Of a DNA stretch of 53,092 nucleotides, positions 7,616-15,692 are shown one piece after another; the stretch's first letter is position 1, and each line of letters opens with the position of its first letter. The position numbers were made by a program, and so were the translations under genes. Below the pieces are notes generated by a model. It saw only the letters and a list, made by a program, of their open reading frames with translations. It was not told where the DNA came from and did no database searches. Origin of the DNA: Prevotella falsenii DSM 22864 = JCM 15124 (GTDB lineage Bacteria > Bacteroidota > Bacteroidia > Bacteroidales > Bacteroidaceae); assembly GCF_000613945.1 (NCBI RefSeq), contig NZ_BAJY01000018.1, positions 1 to 53,092 on the forward strand, in the 5' to 3' direction.

Positions 7616-10141
7616 TTATTTGAACGTTAGTTCTTCGGCGTTGGGGTTCTTTCCGATAGCGATGGTGTCGCCTTCGTGGATTGTTCCCGCAAGGATCTTT
7701 TCGCAAATGCCGTCTTCGATGTAGTTTTGAATGGCACGTTTCAGCGGGCGTGCACCGAACTGGACGTCGTATCCCTTTGTGGCAACAAACTCTTTTGCCT
7801 TGTCGGTAATGGTTATGTCGTAGCCAAGTTCCTTTACACGCTTGAACAAACCACGCAGTTCGATGTCGATAATCTGCTTAATGGCAGCAAGGTCGAGCTG
7901 GTCGAAGGTGATGATTTCGTCCAAACGGTTCAGAAATTCGGGTGCAAACTGCTTGCTCAGGCTTTTCTGAATGATGGCACGGGCACGCTCTTTGTCCTGC
8001 TCGTTGTGCGAAAGTCCGTTGATATTCGCTGCCGTGAAGCCCACACCTTGCCCAAATTCCTTCAGCTGGCGTGTACCCGCATTCGACGTCATGATAATAA
8101 TGGTGTTGCGGAAGTCTATCAGGCGTCCGTTGCCATCGGTGAGTCTGCCCTCGTCGAGCACCTGCAAGAGCATGTTGAACACGTTGCCGTGCGCCTTCTC
8201 TATTTCGTCGAGCAAGACGATAGAGTAGGGGTGGCGTCGCACTCGTTCGGTAAGCTGTCCGCCTTCTTCGTAACCCACGTAGCCCGGAGGGGCACCGATG
8301 AGGCGAGAAGTGTTGAAACTCTCGGTGTATTCGCTCATGTCAATGCGGATAAGGGCATCTTTAGAGCCGAACATAATTTCGGCTAACTTCTTTGCCAAAT
8401 AGGTTTTGCCCACGCCGGTAGGGCCGAGGAACATGAACGCACCTATAGGGTGGTTGGGGTCTTTCAGTCCTACGCGGTTGCGCTGAATGGCTTTCACCAT
8501 TTTTTCGATGGCTTTATCCTGTGCGATAACCTCCTGTTTCAGGTTGTCTGCCATATTGACAAGTCGAATGCCTTCGTTCTCTTGCATGCGCTGCACGGGT
8601 ACTCCCGTCATCATCGATACCACGTCAGCCACCTTGTCTTCGCCGATTTCCACGCGGTCGTGGCCTTCTCCGCTTTCCCATTTCTGCTGTGCTTCCTGCA
8701 GTTTGCGTTCGATTACGGTCTGCTTGTCGCGGAAGTTGGCAGCCAGTTCAAAGTTTTGGTTCTTCACAGCCTCCTTTTTGTTCTTATCGGCCTCGTCCAA
8801 TTCCTTTTTCAGTTCCACGATTTCGGCAGGCACTTGTGCGTTTTGCAGGTGCACACGAGAACCCACTTCGTCCATGGCATCGATGGCTTTATCGGGGAAG
8901 AATCGGTCGGTAATGTAGCGTTCTGTCAGTTTGACACAAGCCGCAATGGCTTCGTCGGTGTACGAAACATGGTGGTGCGCCTCGTAGCGGTCCTTTATGT
9001 TGTTCAGAATTTGCAAAGTTTCGTCCACCGTAGTAGGTTCTACGAGCACCTTCTGGAAGCGGCGTTCCAATGCGCCGTCTTTCTCTATGGAGTTGCGATA
9101 CTCGTCTAACGTTGTTGCACCGATGCACTGTATGGTGCCACGGGCGAGTGCCGGCTTCAGAATATTGGCAGCGTCCATCGAACCGGGCGTAGACCCCGCA
9201 CCGATGAGGGTGTGGATTTCGTCGATGAATATAATGATGTCAGGGTTCTGTTCGATTTCCTTGATGAGTGCCCGAATGCGCTCCTCGAACTGTCCGCGAT
9301 ACTTCGTGCCTGCCACGACACCTGTCAAATCGAGCGTTACAACACGCTTGTTGAAGAGGATAGGCGACGTCATGCGCTTTACAATAAGCTGTGCAAGTCC
9401 TTCTACAATAGCACTTTTACCCACACCGGGTTCGCCGATGAGGATAGGATTGTTCTTTTTCCGTCGTCCTAATATTTCGCTGACACGCTGTATTTCCTTT
9501 TCGCGCCCCACCACCGGGTCGAGTTTGCCCTCCGCAGCCGCCTTCGTGAGGTCGGTTCCGAAGTTGTCGAGCACGGGCGTACCGGTCTTTGGCGCATAGG
9601 TTTGTGCTGTCCGTGTGCCATTGCTGTTGCCGCTGTGTCGGTTCATAATGGGGTCTTCGTCTTCGTCTTCGCTTGCCATGCCGATGCCGTCCTGTATCGG
9701 GTCGGTGGGTTGATAGAGATTTTCGAGTGCCTTGGCGTAATTAAGGTCGTTGTTTTGCAGCACTTCCTTTGCGCCATTGTTCACGTTGTCGTGCAGAATG
9801 GCGAGCAACAGATGCTGAACATCAACCGTTTGCGTGCGCTGACTGCGTGCTTCGAGCACTGCCAATTTCAGTATGTTGTTTGCCTGTTCGTTAAGCATCA
9901 TATCGTTAGAGAGCGGCAACTGACCTTCATTTTCGCTGCGTACACGTTCTTCCAACTGAGTTTTTATGTTCTCCAAATTGAGGTGTAATTTCCCAAACAT
10001 ATTGCTTACAGCACCTTCTTTCTCTCGCAGAATAGCGAGCATAATGTGTTCCGGTCCCACTGCGCGGCTCGCCAAGCGTTCGGCTTCTTCGCGACTGTAG
10101 GACAGAACCTCTGAAACTTTGGGTGAAAACTGATTTATCAT
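7616..10141 (-). CDS. clpC: ATP-dependent Clp protease ATP-binding subunit ClpC
   Basis: A hexameric AAA+ unfoldase of 841 residues that feeds proteins to ClpP and can act as a disaggregase in the cytoplasm. The order is: paired Clp N-terminal repeats (about residues 5-145); a charged linker; first AAA+ module with Walker A GEPGVGKS at 236-243 and FIDEIHTLIGAG; a UVR-like coiled segment (ELKKELDEADKNKKEAVKNQ, about 430-475), typical of ClpC rather than ClpA or ClpB; second AAA+ module with GPTGVGKT and LLDEIEKAH; and a C-terminal D2-small domain. The length is normal. An acidic patch EDEDED near 160 separates the N-domain from the ATPase. The gene appears monocistronic, with its own terminator at 7380-7417. 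Confidence 0.96.
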   Translation of the reverse strand: MINQFSPKVSEVLSYSREEAERLASRAVGPEHIMLAILREKEGAVSNMFGKLHLNLENIKTQLEERVRSENEGQLPLSNDMMLNEQANNILKLAVLEARSQRTQTVDVQHLLLAILHDNVNNGAKEVLQNNDLNYAKALENLYQPTDPIQDGIGMASEDEDEDPIMNRHSGNSNGTRTAQTYAPKTGTPVLDNFGTDLTKAAAEGKLDPVVGREKEIQRVSEILGRRKKNNPILIGEPGVGKSAIVEGLAQLIVKRMTSPILFNKRVVTLDLTGVVAGTKYRGQFEERIRALIKEIEQNPDIIIFIDEIHTLIGAGSTPGSMDAANILKPALARGTIQCIGATTLDEYRNSIEKDGALERRFQKVLVEPTTVDETLQILNNIKDRYEAHHHVSYTDEAIAACVKLTERYITDRFFPDKAIDAMDEVGSRVHLQNAQVPAEIVELKKELDEADKNKKEAVKNQNFELAANFRDKQTVIERKLQEAQQKWESGEGHDRVEIGEDKVADVVSMMTGVPVQRMQENEGIRLVNMADNLKQEVIAQDKAIEKMVKAIQRNRVGLKDPNHPIGAFMFLGPTGVGKTYLAKKLAEIMFGSKDALIRIDMSEYTESFNTSRLIGAPPGYVGYEEGGQLTERVRRHPYSIVLLDEIEKAHGNVFNMLLQVLDEGRLTDGNGRLIDFRNTIIIMTSNAGTRQLKEFGQGVGFTAANINGLSHNEQDKERARAIIQKSLSKQFAPEFLNRLDEIITFDQLDLAAIKQIIDIELRGLFKRVKELGYDITITDKAKEFVATKGYDVQFGARPLKRAIQNYIEDGICEKILAGTIHEGDTIAIGKNPNAEELTFK

Positions 10142-10223
10142 ATTATTCTTCTACCTTTCTTTTTGTGTTATTGTGCATTTGCCTTGTTCTGAAAGTTGTA
10201 TTGCAAATGGTGTGCCAAATAGA

Positions 10224-10263
10224 AAATGGCAAGGGGAAACACATTTGTTTCTTCTTGCCATTT
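10224..10263 (-). terminator. terminator of the GT5-DUF4270-small protein operon
   Basis: AAATGGCAAG and CTTGCCATTT form an exact 10-bp outer stem with a further GAAACA/TGTTTC pairing inside. On the minus strand TTTTCTATTT follows. It lies 6 bp past the stop of the 43-residue gene and upstream of clpC, so it separates the two transcription units. Confidence 0.7.
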
Positions 10264-10269
10264 CTGTAT

Positions 10270-10401
10270 TTACAACGCTTCGTCGTCGGGTTTGCGAATG
10301 TTGTGCACCTTTTTCGTCTTCAGGTGTTTCTTCTTTCGCAGCCACGCAGCTTTGCGTTGTTCGTATTCTTCGTAATGTTTCTCCAAGAAGTTATCTGCCA
10401 T
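10270..10401 (-). CDS. small charged conserved-type protein (43 aa)
   Basis: A 43-residue frame begins MADNFLEKHYEEYEQRKAAW and ends RKPDDEAL. The composition is strongly basic and acidic, with a central RKKKHLKTKK patch and helix-forming heptads. Its ATG lies inside the last codons of the DUF4270 gene (11-bp overlap), and a terminator follows its stop within 6 bp. Both facts argue that it is real and is the third gene of the operon. I believe similar short proteins occur in related genomes, but I cannot name a function. A nucleic-acid or ribosome contact would suit the charge; that is a guess. Confidence 0.6.
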   Translation of the reverse strand: MADNFLEKHYEEYEQRKAAWLRKKKHLKTKKVHNIRKPDDEAL

Positions 10402-11848
10402 GGAACTTGCTGTAAATGACCGACATTTTTATGTTTCCTTTCGATTTGTCGCCTCCAAGCAGCATCGTACTGGTGAGCCTCATATCGTATGATATTTTAT
10501 TGATGACGACATTGTCCTGTCCATCTTTCGTTGTTTTAACTTCTACTGGTATCACGAGCACTTTCCCCCAATTAGGATTGCTGCCGGCAGTGGCACGGTT
10601 TCGTATGAAATAGTTGATAATTCCTGCCACGTTGTTGAACTTGTAGCTGTTGCTTTGTGCATTGTAGGCAGCGATGTACGACGTCTTGTTGTCGATGAGT
10701 TTGTTCTTTTCGAAGAATGTAACAGCCGAATCTGTTGGCAGAATAAGGACGTTTGTCGGTATGTCCATATTGTATTGCGATGCCTTTTTGTTCGTTATTC
10801 TTTGGAGTTCAAACTTCGCAGTGTTCAAAGTATCGTTTTCATGCCCTTTCATTATTTCACTGACAGGCAGTTCAACTTCCGTAAAAAGACCCGCAGGAGT
10901 CTTCAGATACGATGCGTCAAGAGTATTTATCAATGCTTTCAGCTGTTCTTGGTCGGACTTGAAGTTGGTCAGCTGCAACACTTCCTCGGTACTGGTGAAG
11001 TGGGTAGCCCCCGTTTTCACCTTGTCTTTGTCCTTTGTATCCTTATACTGATAGTATATTACGAGTTGCACGGCTTCGATGGCAGCCATAGAACCAAGCC
11101 CATCTGTAACCTTGAAGTAGAAGCCCGGGCAGATGTTATTGAGGAACTTGTAGAGGTTACGGAAATCGTTTGGATTTTCATAATACTTGTCCATCATATA
11201 CGTACCATAGTTATTGTAGGTCTTGCCTGCCTTGTCGGTGTATGGTTCGTTCAGTTTTATGCGTATGCTTGGTGTGTGGTTCTTGTCCTTTTTCACGCTG
11301 TCGGGCACTGTAAATTCCGTCAGTGTGTAGGTACTGACCACTTCTAATCCGTTGTTTGCTGTGGTACGAAGATAGCCTTCCGCCTCCGGGTCGAAGTCGG
11401 TGAGGTATTTTTTTCCCTCCTTTACGGGGTGGTCAAGCTCGTAGGTGGTGATTTTGATAGGTGCCAGCGAGTCGCCGAAGTGCGAAGAGTAGTACAGACG
11501 CAGCTCGCAAGAGTCGGCAATGATGTTGCCGCTTGCATCTTTGCTCTCCACAATGTCCTTCTTAGGCATTTCAAAGTTGGGCAAAACGTATAGTTGCGAC
11601 ATGAGATTTGCCGTAACTTCCGACTGTGTTTCGGGGTCTTTTATCTGTCCAAGATACCCTTTTGCCGAATACGAGAGTATGCGATTAGCCAGTATGCTGT
11701 GCGAACCGACGTTAAATGTATCGGCTTGTACTTTAAGTTTGTCTGTCTCGTCTGTGAGCGAGCCACCGATTCCACCCGTTGTGTCATCGCAAGAGGTTAG
11801 GGCAAACGCCATAAGGGCGAAGCCAAAAGCTAAGAGTTTTGCTTTCAT
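10391..11848 (-). CDS. DUF4270 family lipoprotein
   Basis: A 485-residue Bacteroidota envelope protein. The N-terminus (MKAKLLAFGFALMAFALTSC) is a lipoprotein signal with the lipobox LTSC, so the mature protein should be lipid-anchored at Cys20. The body matches my memory of DUF4270: GGIGGSL near the start, then a long beta-rich domain that includes ILSYSAKGYLGQIKDPETQS. Its biochemical role is not known. Its start overlaps the stop of the glycogen synthase gene by 4 bp (ATGA), so the two are co-translated. The pairing of a DUF4270 lipoprotein with a short GT5 synthase recurs, as far as I recall, in this phylum, but a functional link is unproven. Confidence 0.85.
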   Translation of the reverse strand: MKAKLLAFGFALMAFALTSCDDTTGGIGGSLTDETDKLKVQADTFNVGSHSILANRILSYSAKGYLGQIKDPETQSEVTANLMSQLYVLPNFEMPKKDIVESKDASGNIIADSCELRLYYSSHFGDSLAPIKITTYELDHPVKEGKKYLTDFDPEAEGYLRTTANNGLEVVSTYTLTEFTVPDSVKKDKNHTPSIRIKLNEPYTDKAGKTYNNYGTYMMDKYYENPNDFRNLYKFLNNICPGFYFKVTDGLGSMAAIEAVQLVIYYQYKDTKDKDKVKTGATHFTSTEEVLQLTNFKSDQEQLKALINTLDASYLKTPAGLFTEVELPVSEIMKGHENDTLNTAKFELQRITNKKASQYNMDIPTNVLILPTDSAVTFFEKNKLIDNKTSYIAAYNAQSNSYKFNNVAGIINYFIRNRATAGSNPNWGKVLVIPVEVKTTKDGQDNVVINKISYDMRLTSTMLLGGDKSKGNIKMSVIYSKFHGR

Positions 11849-12657
11849 TCTATTAATTTATTGTAGAACTCAGTGTACTTTGTTTTTATTTCGTCTGTCT
11901 CTTCAGGCTGCAACATAATGTTTTTCTTGTTGTCGTTGGCATACTTCATCAACTCTTTGTTCACGTCGTTGCTTGTCTGTATGATGCCGTCGGAGTAGTC
12001 TATGGCAAGCTTTCCCAACTCCATGAAGTCGAAATTGTCGCCGTATTTCTCTATTTTACTTAATTCAGCGTCTCTGAATTCAAGGCATTGCTTGAACTTT
12101 TTGCCCAAGCTATCGTGTGGTTGTTCGGAGAACAGCGACGTAACAACTTTGGAATTGGCAAATTGTGGTTCGTCGCGATAGGCTGTTTTCACGTAGAAAG
12201 GCACTACGGCAGACATCCAACCTTGACAGTGAATAATATCCGGTGCCCACCTGAGCTTCTTTACGGTTTCCAATACGCCGCGCGCAAAGAAAATGGCACG
12301 TTCGCCGTTGTCCGGGTAATCGTTGCCCAATTCGTCCTTTGTCATTGCCGACCGCTTTTGGAAATAGTCCTCGTTGTCGATGAAATAGACTTGAATGTGT
12401 GTCTGCGGTATGCTCGCCACCTTGATAATCAGGGGGTGATCCATTTCGTCGATGATGAGGTTCATACCCGAAAGGCGTATTACCTCGTGCAGCTGGCCGC
12501 GTCGTTCGTTTATGGCAGCCCATTTCGGCATGAATGTGCGAATTTCAAAACCGGCGTCTTGCATATGTTGCGGCATATCTGCACCAAAGATTGACATCTC
12601 TGAATTCGGAACATACGGTGCGATTTCTTGGTTTATGAACAATACTTTCTTTCCCAT
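11845..12657 (-). CDS. glycogen/starch synthase, GT5 catalytic-domain protein (short form)
   Basis: At 270 residues this is about half of a classical GlgA, covering only the N-terminal GT5 Rossmann domain. The start MGKKVLFINQEIAPYVP, the GADMPQHMQDAGFEIRTFMP segment and the PDIIHCQGW motif (about 140-147) are those of ADP-glucose or UDP-glucose dependent glycogen synthases. The usual KTGGL motif near the N-terminus is replaced by SEMSIFGAD, and the C-terminal nucleotide-sugar half is absent. The gene has no frameshift and ends cleanly in a 4-bp overlap with the next gene, so the short form appears native, as in other Bacteroidota. Catalytic ability alone is doubtful; a partner or a regulatory role is possible. 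Confidence 0.8.
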   Translation of the reverse strand: MGKKVLFINQEIAPYVPNSEMSIFGADMPQHMQDAGFEIRTFMPKWAAINERRGQLHEVIRLSGMNLIIDEMDHPLIIKVASIPQTHIQVYFIDNEDYFQKRSAMTKDELGNDYPDNGERAIFFARGVLETVKKLRWAPDIIHCQGWMSAVVPFYVKTAYRDEPQFANSKVVTSLFSEQPHDSLGKKFKQCLEFRDAELSKIEKYGDNFDFMELGKLAIDYSDGIIQTSNDVNKELMKYANDNKKNIMLQPEETDEIKTKYTEFYNKLIE

Positions 12658-12824
12658 TTTCTTTTACTTTACTATCTGCAAAGTTACGGAAAAATATTGA
12701 TATTACGGCTTGAAAGTTTTGAAAACGTGTATAAAAGGTAGAATATTGGCATATTTTTAGCGTATTCTTACGAGTTTTAAATAAAATTGTTGTTACTTTG
12801 CACTCGAATTACAGAAAGTTCAAA

Positions 12825-13676
12825 ATGAAGGTATTTGAAAAGGTTGTCGATTTACAGAACGAACTTTTCGAGGTTCGCAGGCAGGGAAAAACCGTCGGAC
12901 TTGTACCCACGATGGGCGCATTGCACGACGGGCACGCTTCGTTGGTAAGACAGAGCGTGCAGCAGAACGATGTAACCGTAGTGTCGGTGTTCCTCAATCC
13001 CACACAGTTTAACGACAAGGGCGACTTAGAACGCTATCCACGCACGTTAGACGCCGATTGCAAACTTGTGGAAGCGTGTGGTGCCGACTATGTTTTTGCA
13101 CCATCGGTGAGCGAGATGTACCCCACGCCTGATATGCGCCGGTTCGAGTTTCCGCCGCAATCGACGGTTATGGAGGGGGCGAAACGACCGGGACACTTCA
13201 ACGGCGTGTGCCAAGTTGTCAGCCGTTTGTTCTATATGGTGCGCCCCGACCGTGCCTACTTCGGCGAAAAAGATTGGCAACAGATAGCTGTGGTGAAGCG
13301 ACTTGTAGACTTCATAAACATGAACATCGAGATTGTGGAGTGCCCCATTGTGCGCGATGCCGACGGATTGGCAAAGAGTTCGCGCAACTCGCTGCTGTCT
13401 GCCGACGAGCGTGCCATAGCTCCTAATATATATAAGGTGTTGAAGTCGAGCACCGGCGAAGTAGGAAAGATGAGCGTTCAGCAACTTCACGACAAGGTCG
13501 TAGCAGGCATTAATGCCATAGAAGGCTTAGAAGTGGAGTATTTCGACATCGTAGACGGCAACACCTTACTGCCTGTACAGTCGTGGGACGACACGCCATA
13601 CGTGGTGGGTTGCATCACGGTTTATTGCGGTAAAACGCCTGTCCGACTTATCGACCACATTAAATATAAGGACTAA
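12825..13676 (+). CDS. panC: pantothenate synthetase PanC
   Basis: Joins pantoate and beta-alanine with ATP to give pantothenate, the last step of vitamin B5 synthesis, in the cytoplasm. At 283 residues it has the normal length. The nucleotidyl-transferase HIGH-type motif is [10 protein letters not shown] at 28-37. FLNPTQF, the Asp/Arg-rich pantoate loop and the AKSSRNSLL motif (KMSKS equivalent) are all present. The upstream ATG at 12798 would add nine unlikely residues, so I start at MKVFEK. A -7-like TTACTTTG lies about 35 bp upstream. panD follows after 5 bp, so both late pantothenate genes are co-transcribed. Confidence 0.96.
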   Translation: MKVFEKVVDLQNELFEVRRQGKTVGLVPTMGALHDGHASLVRQSVQQNDVTVVSVFLNPTQFNDKGDLERYPRTLDADCKLVEACGADYVFAPSVSEMYPTPDMRRFEFPPQSTVMEGAKRPGHFNGVCQVVSRLFYMVRPDRAYFGEKDWQQIAVVKRLVDFINMNIEIVECPIVRDADGLAKSSRNSLLSADERAIAPNIYKVLKSSTGEVGKMSVQQLHDKVVAGINAIEGLEVEYFDIVDGNTLLPVQSWDDTPYVVGCITVYCGKTPVRLIDHIKYKD

Positions 13677-13681
13677 ACATT

Positions 13682-14026
13682 ATGCAGATAGAAGTATTGA
13701 AGAGCAAGTTACACTGTGTTAAGGTTACCGAAGCCAACCTTAACTATATAGGCAGTATCACCATCGACGAGGACTTGATGGACGCTGCCAACATGATTGC
13801 CGGCGAAAAGGTTCAGATAGTGGACAACAACAACGGTGAACGGTTCGAGACTTATATTATAAAAGGTGAGCGAGGCACGGGCTGTATCTGTCTGAACGGT
13901 GCTGCGGCACGCAAGGTTCAAGTAGGCGACACGGTCATCATCATCAGCTATGCCTTGATGGACTTTGAGGAAGCGAAAGCGTTCAAGCCCGCCGTGGTAT
14001 TCCCCAAAGAAGGCAACCGGGTGTAG
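13682..14026 (+). CDS. panD: aspartate 1-decarboxylase PanD
   Basis: Makes beta-alanine from L-aspartate for PanC. The 114-residue proenzyme is cut between Gly24 and Ser25 (YIGS) to form the pyruvoyl cofactor, the same numbering as the Escherichia coli enzyme. Lys9 and Tyr22 near the active site, and the RGTGxIxLNGAAAR segment near 60-75, are conserved. It begins 5 bp after panC. The sequence downstream to 14266 holds only a relic of the hairpin element and a possible mcrC scar. Confidence 0.96.
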   Translation: MQIEVLKSKLHCVKVTEANLNYIGSITIDEDLMDAANMIAGEKVQIVDNNNGERFETYIIKGERGTGCICLNGAAARKVQVGDTVIIISYALMDFEEAKAFKPAVVFPKEGNRV

Positions 14027-14136
14027 AGATTTGCCCTTATCCACCTTGTTTCAAGCGTGGAAGAACAACTAAAAAGCTGTAAACATTTCTTATAAGTGTA
14101 TCTGTTGTATGATAACTTTATTGTCAGTTCGTTATA

Positions 14137-14166
14137 AAATCTACGCTTTTGCAATACCAAAACACA
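14137..14166 (+). repeat. relic of hairpin element (right-half fragment)
   Basis: AAATCTACGCTTTTGCAATA followed by CCAAAACA resembles the CCTACGCTTTTGC..GCCAAACA portion of copies b and i with few changes. No ends or paired arms remain. It lies just before the sequence resembling the mcrC 3' end. Confidence 0.45.
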
Positions 14167-14266
14167 GTTGCTACTTTTTAATAGTATTGTAAAATTAACG
14201 ACGCAATAATAGTTATGGCAATAAAGATAGGCAAGACGAAAATATCGGAATTGTAAAAATACAACT

Positions 14267-14884
14267 ATGGAAATAGACAACATACTGAACAAGATACGGC
14301 AAATAGAGCATGGATTTCAACATATCATTGATGCAACCGATGAAATTATTTCGACATACTCGAAGGAAGAATGCTTTGAATTTGCACTCAAGCTGTTCGG
14401 ACACGATGCCTATCAAGTCCGAATGTTGGCAACAACAATGCTGGGGCGACTGGCAACAGAGGATAACGATGCACTTTGCTTTCTGAAAGAACAAGTGGGT
14501 GTCGATAAAAACTGGCGCGTACAGGAGATGCTTGCAAAGGCTTTCGATGATGTTTGCAGGCATAGGGGTTATGAAACTTGCTTACCGCTCATCGAAGAAT
14601 GGATAAACGACGATAACCCAAATATTATTCGTGCAGTAACAGAGGGCTTAAGGATTTGGACAAGTCGTCCATTCTTCAAAGAAAATCCATTGATGGCAAT
14701 TGAGCTGATTGCTAAAAACAAGGCTCACGAAAGCGAATATGTACGAAAATCGGTAGGAAACGCTCTGAAAGATATAAGCAAGAAGCACAACGACTTGGTA
14801 CAGAGTGAAGTTACACAATGGGACTTGAATAACAATTTAACAATGTTTACATACAAGTATGCAACCAAACTATTAAAGAAATGA
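14267..14884 (+). CDS. AlkD-like HEAT-repeat protein (DNA alkylation repair family)
   Basis: A 205-residue all-helical protein built from HEAT-like repeats: VRMLATTMLGRLA (about 50-62), WRVQEMLAKAFDDV (85-98), IIRAVTEGLRIWTSR (about 124-138) and VRKSVGNALKDISKKH (about 162-177). This is the pattern of the AlkC/AlkD glycosylases, which remove positively charged alkylated purines from DNA. It is shorter than AlkD (about 235 residues). I cannot confirm the AlkD aromatic and aspartate catalytic residues by position, though W85 and W134 are candidates, so enzyme activity is uncertain. An internally deleted copy of this gene lies at 19801-19868 after mcrC. Sequence resembling the mcrC 3' end precedes this copy, suggesting that an mcrC-alkD block was once duplicated. 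Confidence 0.7.
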   Translation: MEIDNILNKIRQIEHGFQHIIDATDEIISTYSKEECFEFALKLFGHDAYQVRMLATTMLGRLATEDNDALCFLKEQVGVDKNWRVQEMLAKAFDDVCRHRGYETCLPLIEEWINDDNPNIIRAVTEGLRIWTSRPFFKENPLMAIELIAKNKAHESEYVRKSVGNALKDISKKHNDLVQSEVTQWDLNNNLTMFTYKYATKLLKK

Positions 14885-15041
14885 TATAGAAAAAACGAAG
14901 CATTATGCTGATGAAAGCAAATAAAGAAACTACATTTCCATACGTCTTACAGAGAGTTTGAGAGGTTGTAACATCGCTTTAGCACCTTATTCCGTTTCGT
15001 TCGCACGCCTTAATTATATATGGAAAATAAACGATAAAAAT

Positions 15042-15225
15042 GTAAATATTTTTCGCAAGCATAGCTATCGCGTAACTATTTCATTACCAATACTTTGCAA
15101 AACCTATTGTTTTGCATTCCAAAAGCGGCTGTTTTGCACGGTAAAACCGTAGGTTTTGCGTTGCAAAACCTACGGTTTCGCAATGCAAAATCGAATTTCT
15201 TGTTTTTCTTCAGAATTATCTTTAC
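15042..15225 (-). repeat. hairpin element, copy d (inverted orientation)
   Basis: A 184-bp copy on the minus strand, bounded in plus coordinates by GTAAATATTTTTC and GAATTATCTTTAC. Read on its own strand it has the arms AAACCGTAGGTTTTGC and GCAAAACCTACGGTTT, then the ACCGTGCAAAACAGCCGC module and the AATAGGTTTTGC end. It is the only full copy in this orientation. The rest of 14885-15478 shows no gene I can support. Confidence 0.8.
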
Positions 15226-15478
15226 AAAACCATAGAGAAACTTGCTATCATAGACAATGCTTTTCTTATGTTTTCATCTATATGCAGATACACGGCATTT
15301 TTGCCATACTTCCAAACATACTGCTATATTTTTCGGTTTCAGTTGTACACTCCCGACACCATAAAAGAAACTTACAAGAAAGCGGGCGTCTCTCTTTAAC
15401 GTTTCAAAAGCACAGAGTTGGCAAAACAAAAAATACCCAACCGAATAATAAGAAGAAAGGTTTTTCAACGCATTTCTG

Positions 15479-15509
15479 TTTGTGCTATACAGAAAAAACA
15501 TTACCTTTG
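15479..15509 (+). promoter_or_regulatory. consensus promoter upstream of mcrB
   Basis: TTTG at 15479-15482, a 19-bp spacer and TACCTTTG at 15502-15509 match both halves of the Bacteroidota consensus. Transcription should start near 15515, giving a leader of about 178 bases before mcrB. Confidence 0.65.
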
Positions 15510-15547
15510 TAAAACAAAAAAGCAGAAACTTAAATCTATTGGGTTTA

Positions 15548-15644
15548 TGAAAAGTCAACTAATAGTATTTGATGATATATCCGCAGCACTAAAAGGTTGA
15601 GGGCATCTGCTATATTTGAACCGGCGATGTTTACATAACATCGC
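15548..15644 (+). promoter_or_regulatory. mcrB leader with a mini-ORF and a hairpin
   Basis: A 17-codon frame (MKSQLIVFDDISAALKG) runs from 15548 to its TGA at 15600. It is followed by an exact 8-bp stem GCGATGTT/AACATCGC at 15624-15644 with a TACAT loop and no T tract. Leader peptide plus hairpin could tune expression of mcrB, but nothing proves this. Confidence 0.3.
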
Positions 15645-15692
15645 AAATAACAGGGATATTTTAAACGTAAAATTAAAATATTTGGTAACAGT

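Noticed and set aside
15226..15478. Possible degraded gene (frame containing HSRHHKRNLQESGRLSLTFQ)
   Set aside because: No start, no recognisable domain, and the frame begins inside the hairpin element. I cannot tell it from chance.
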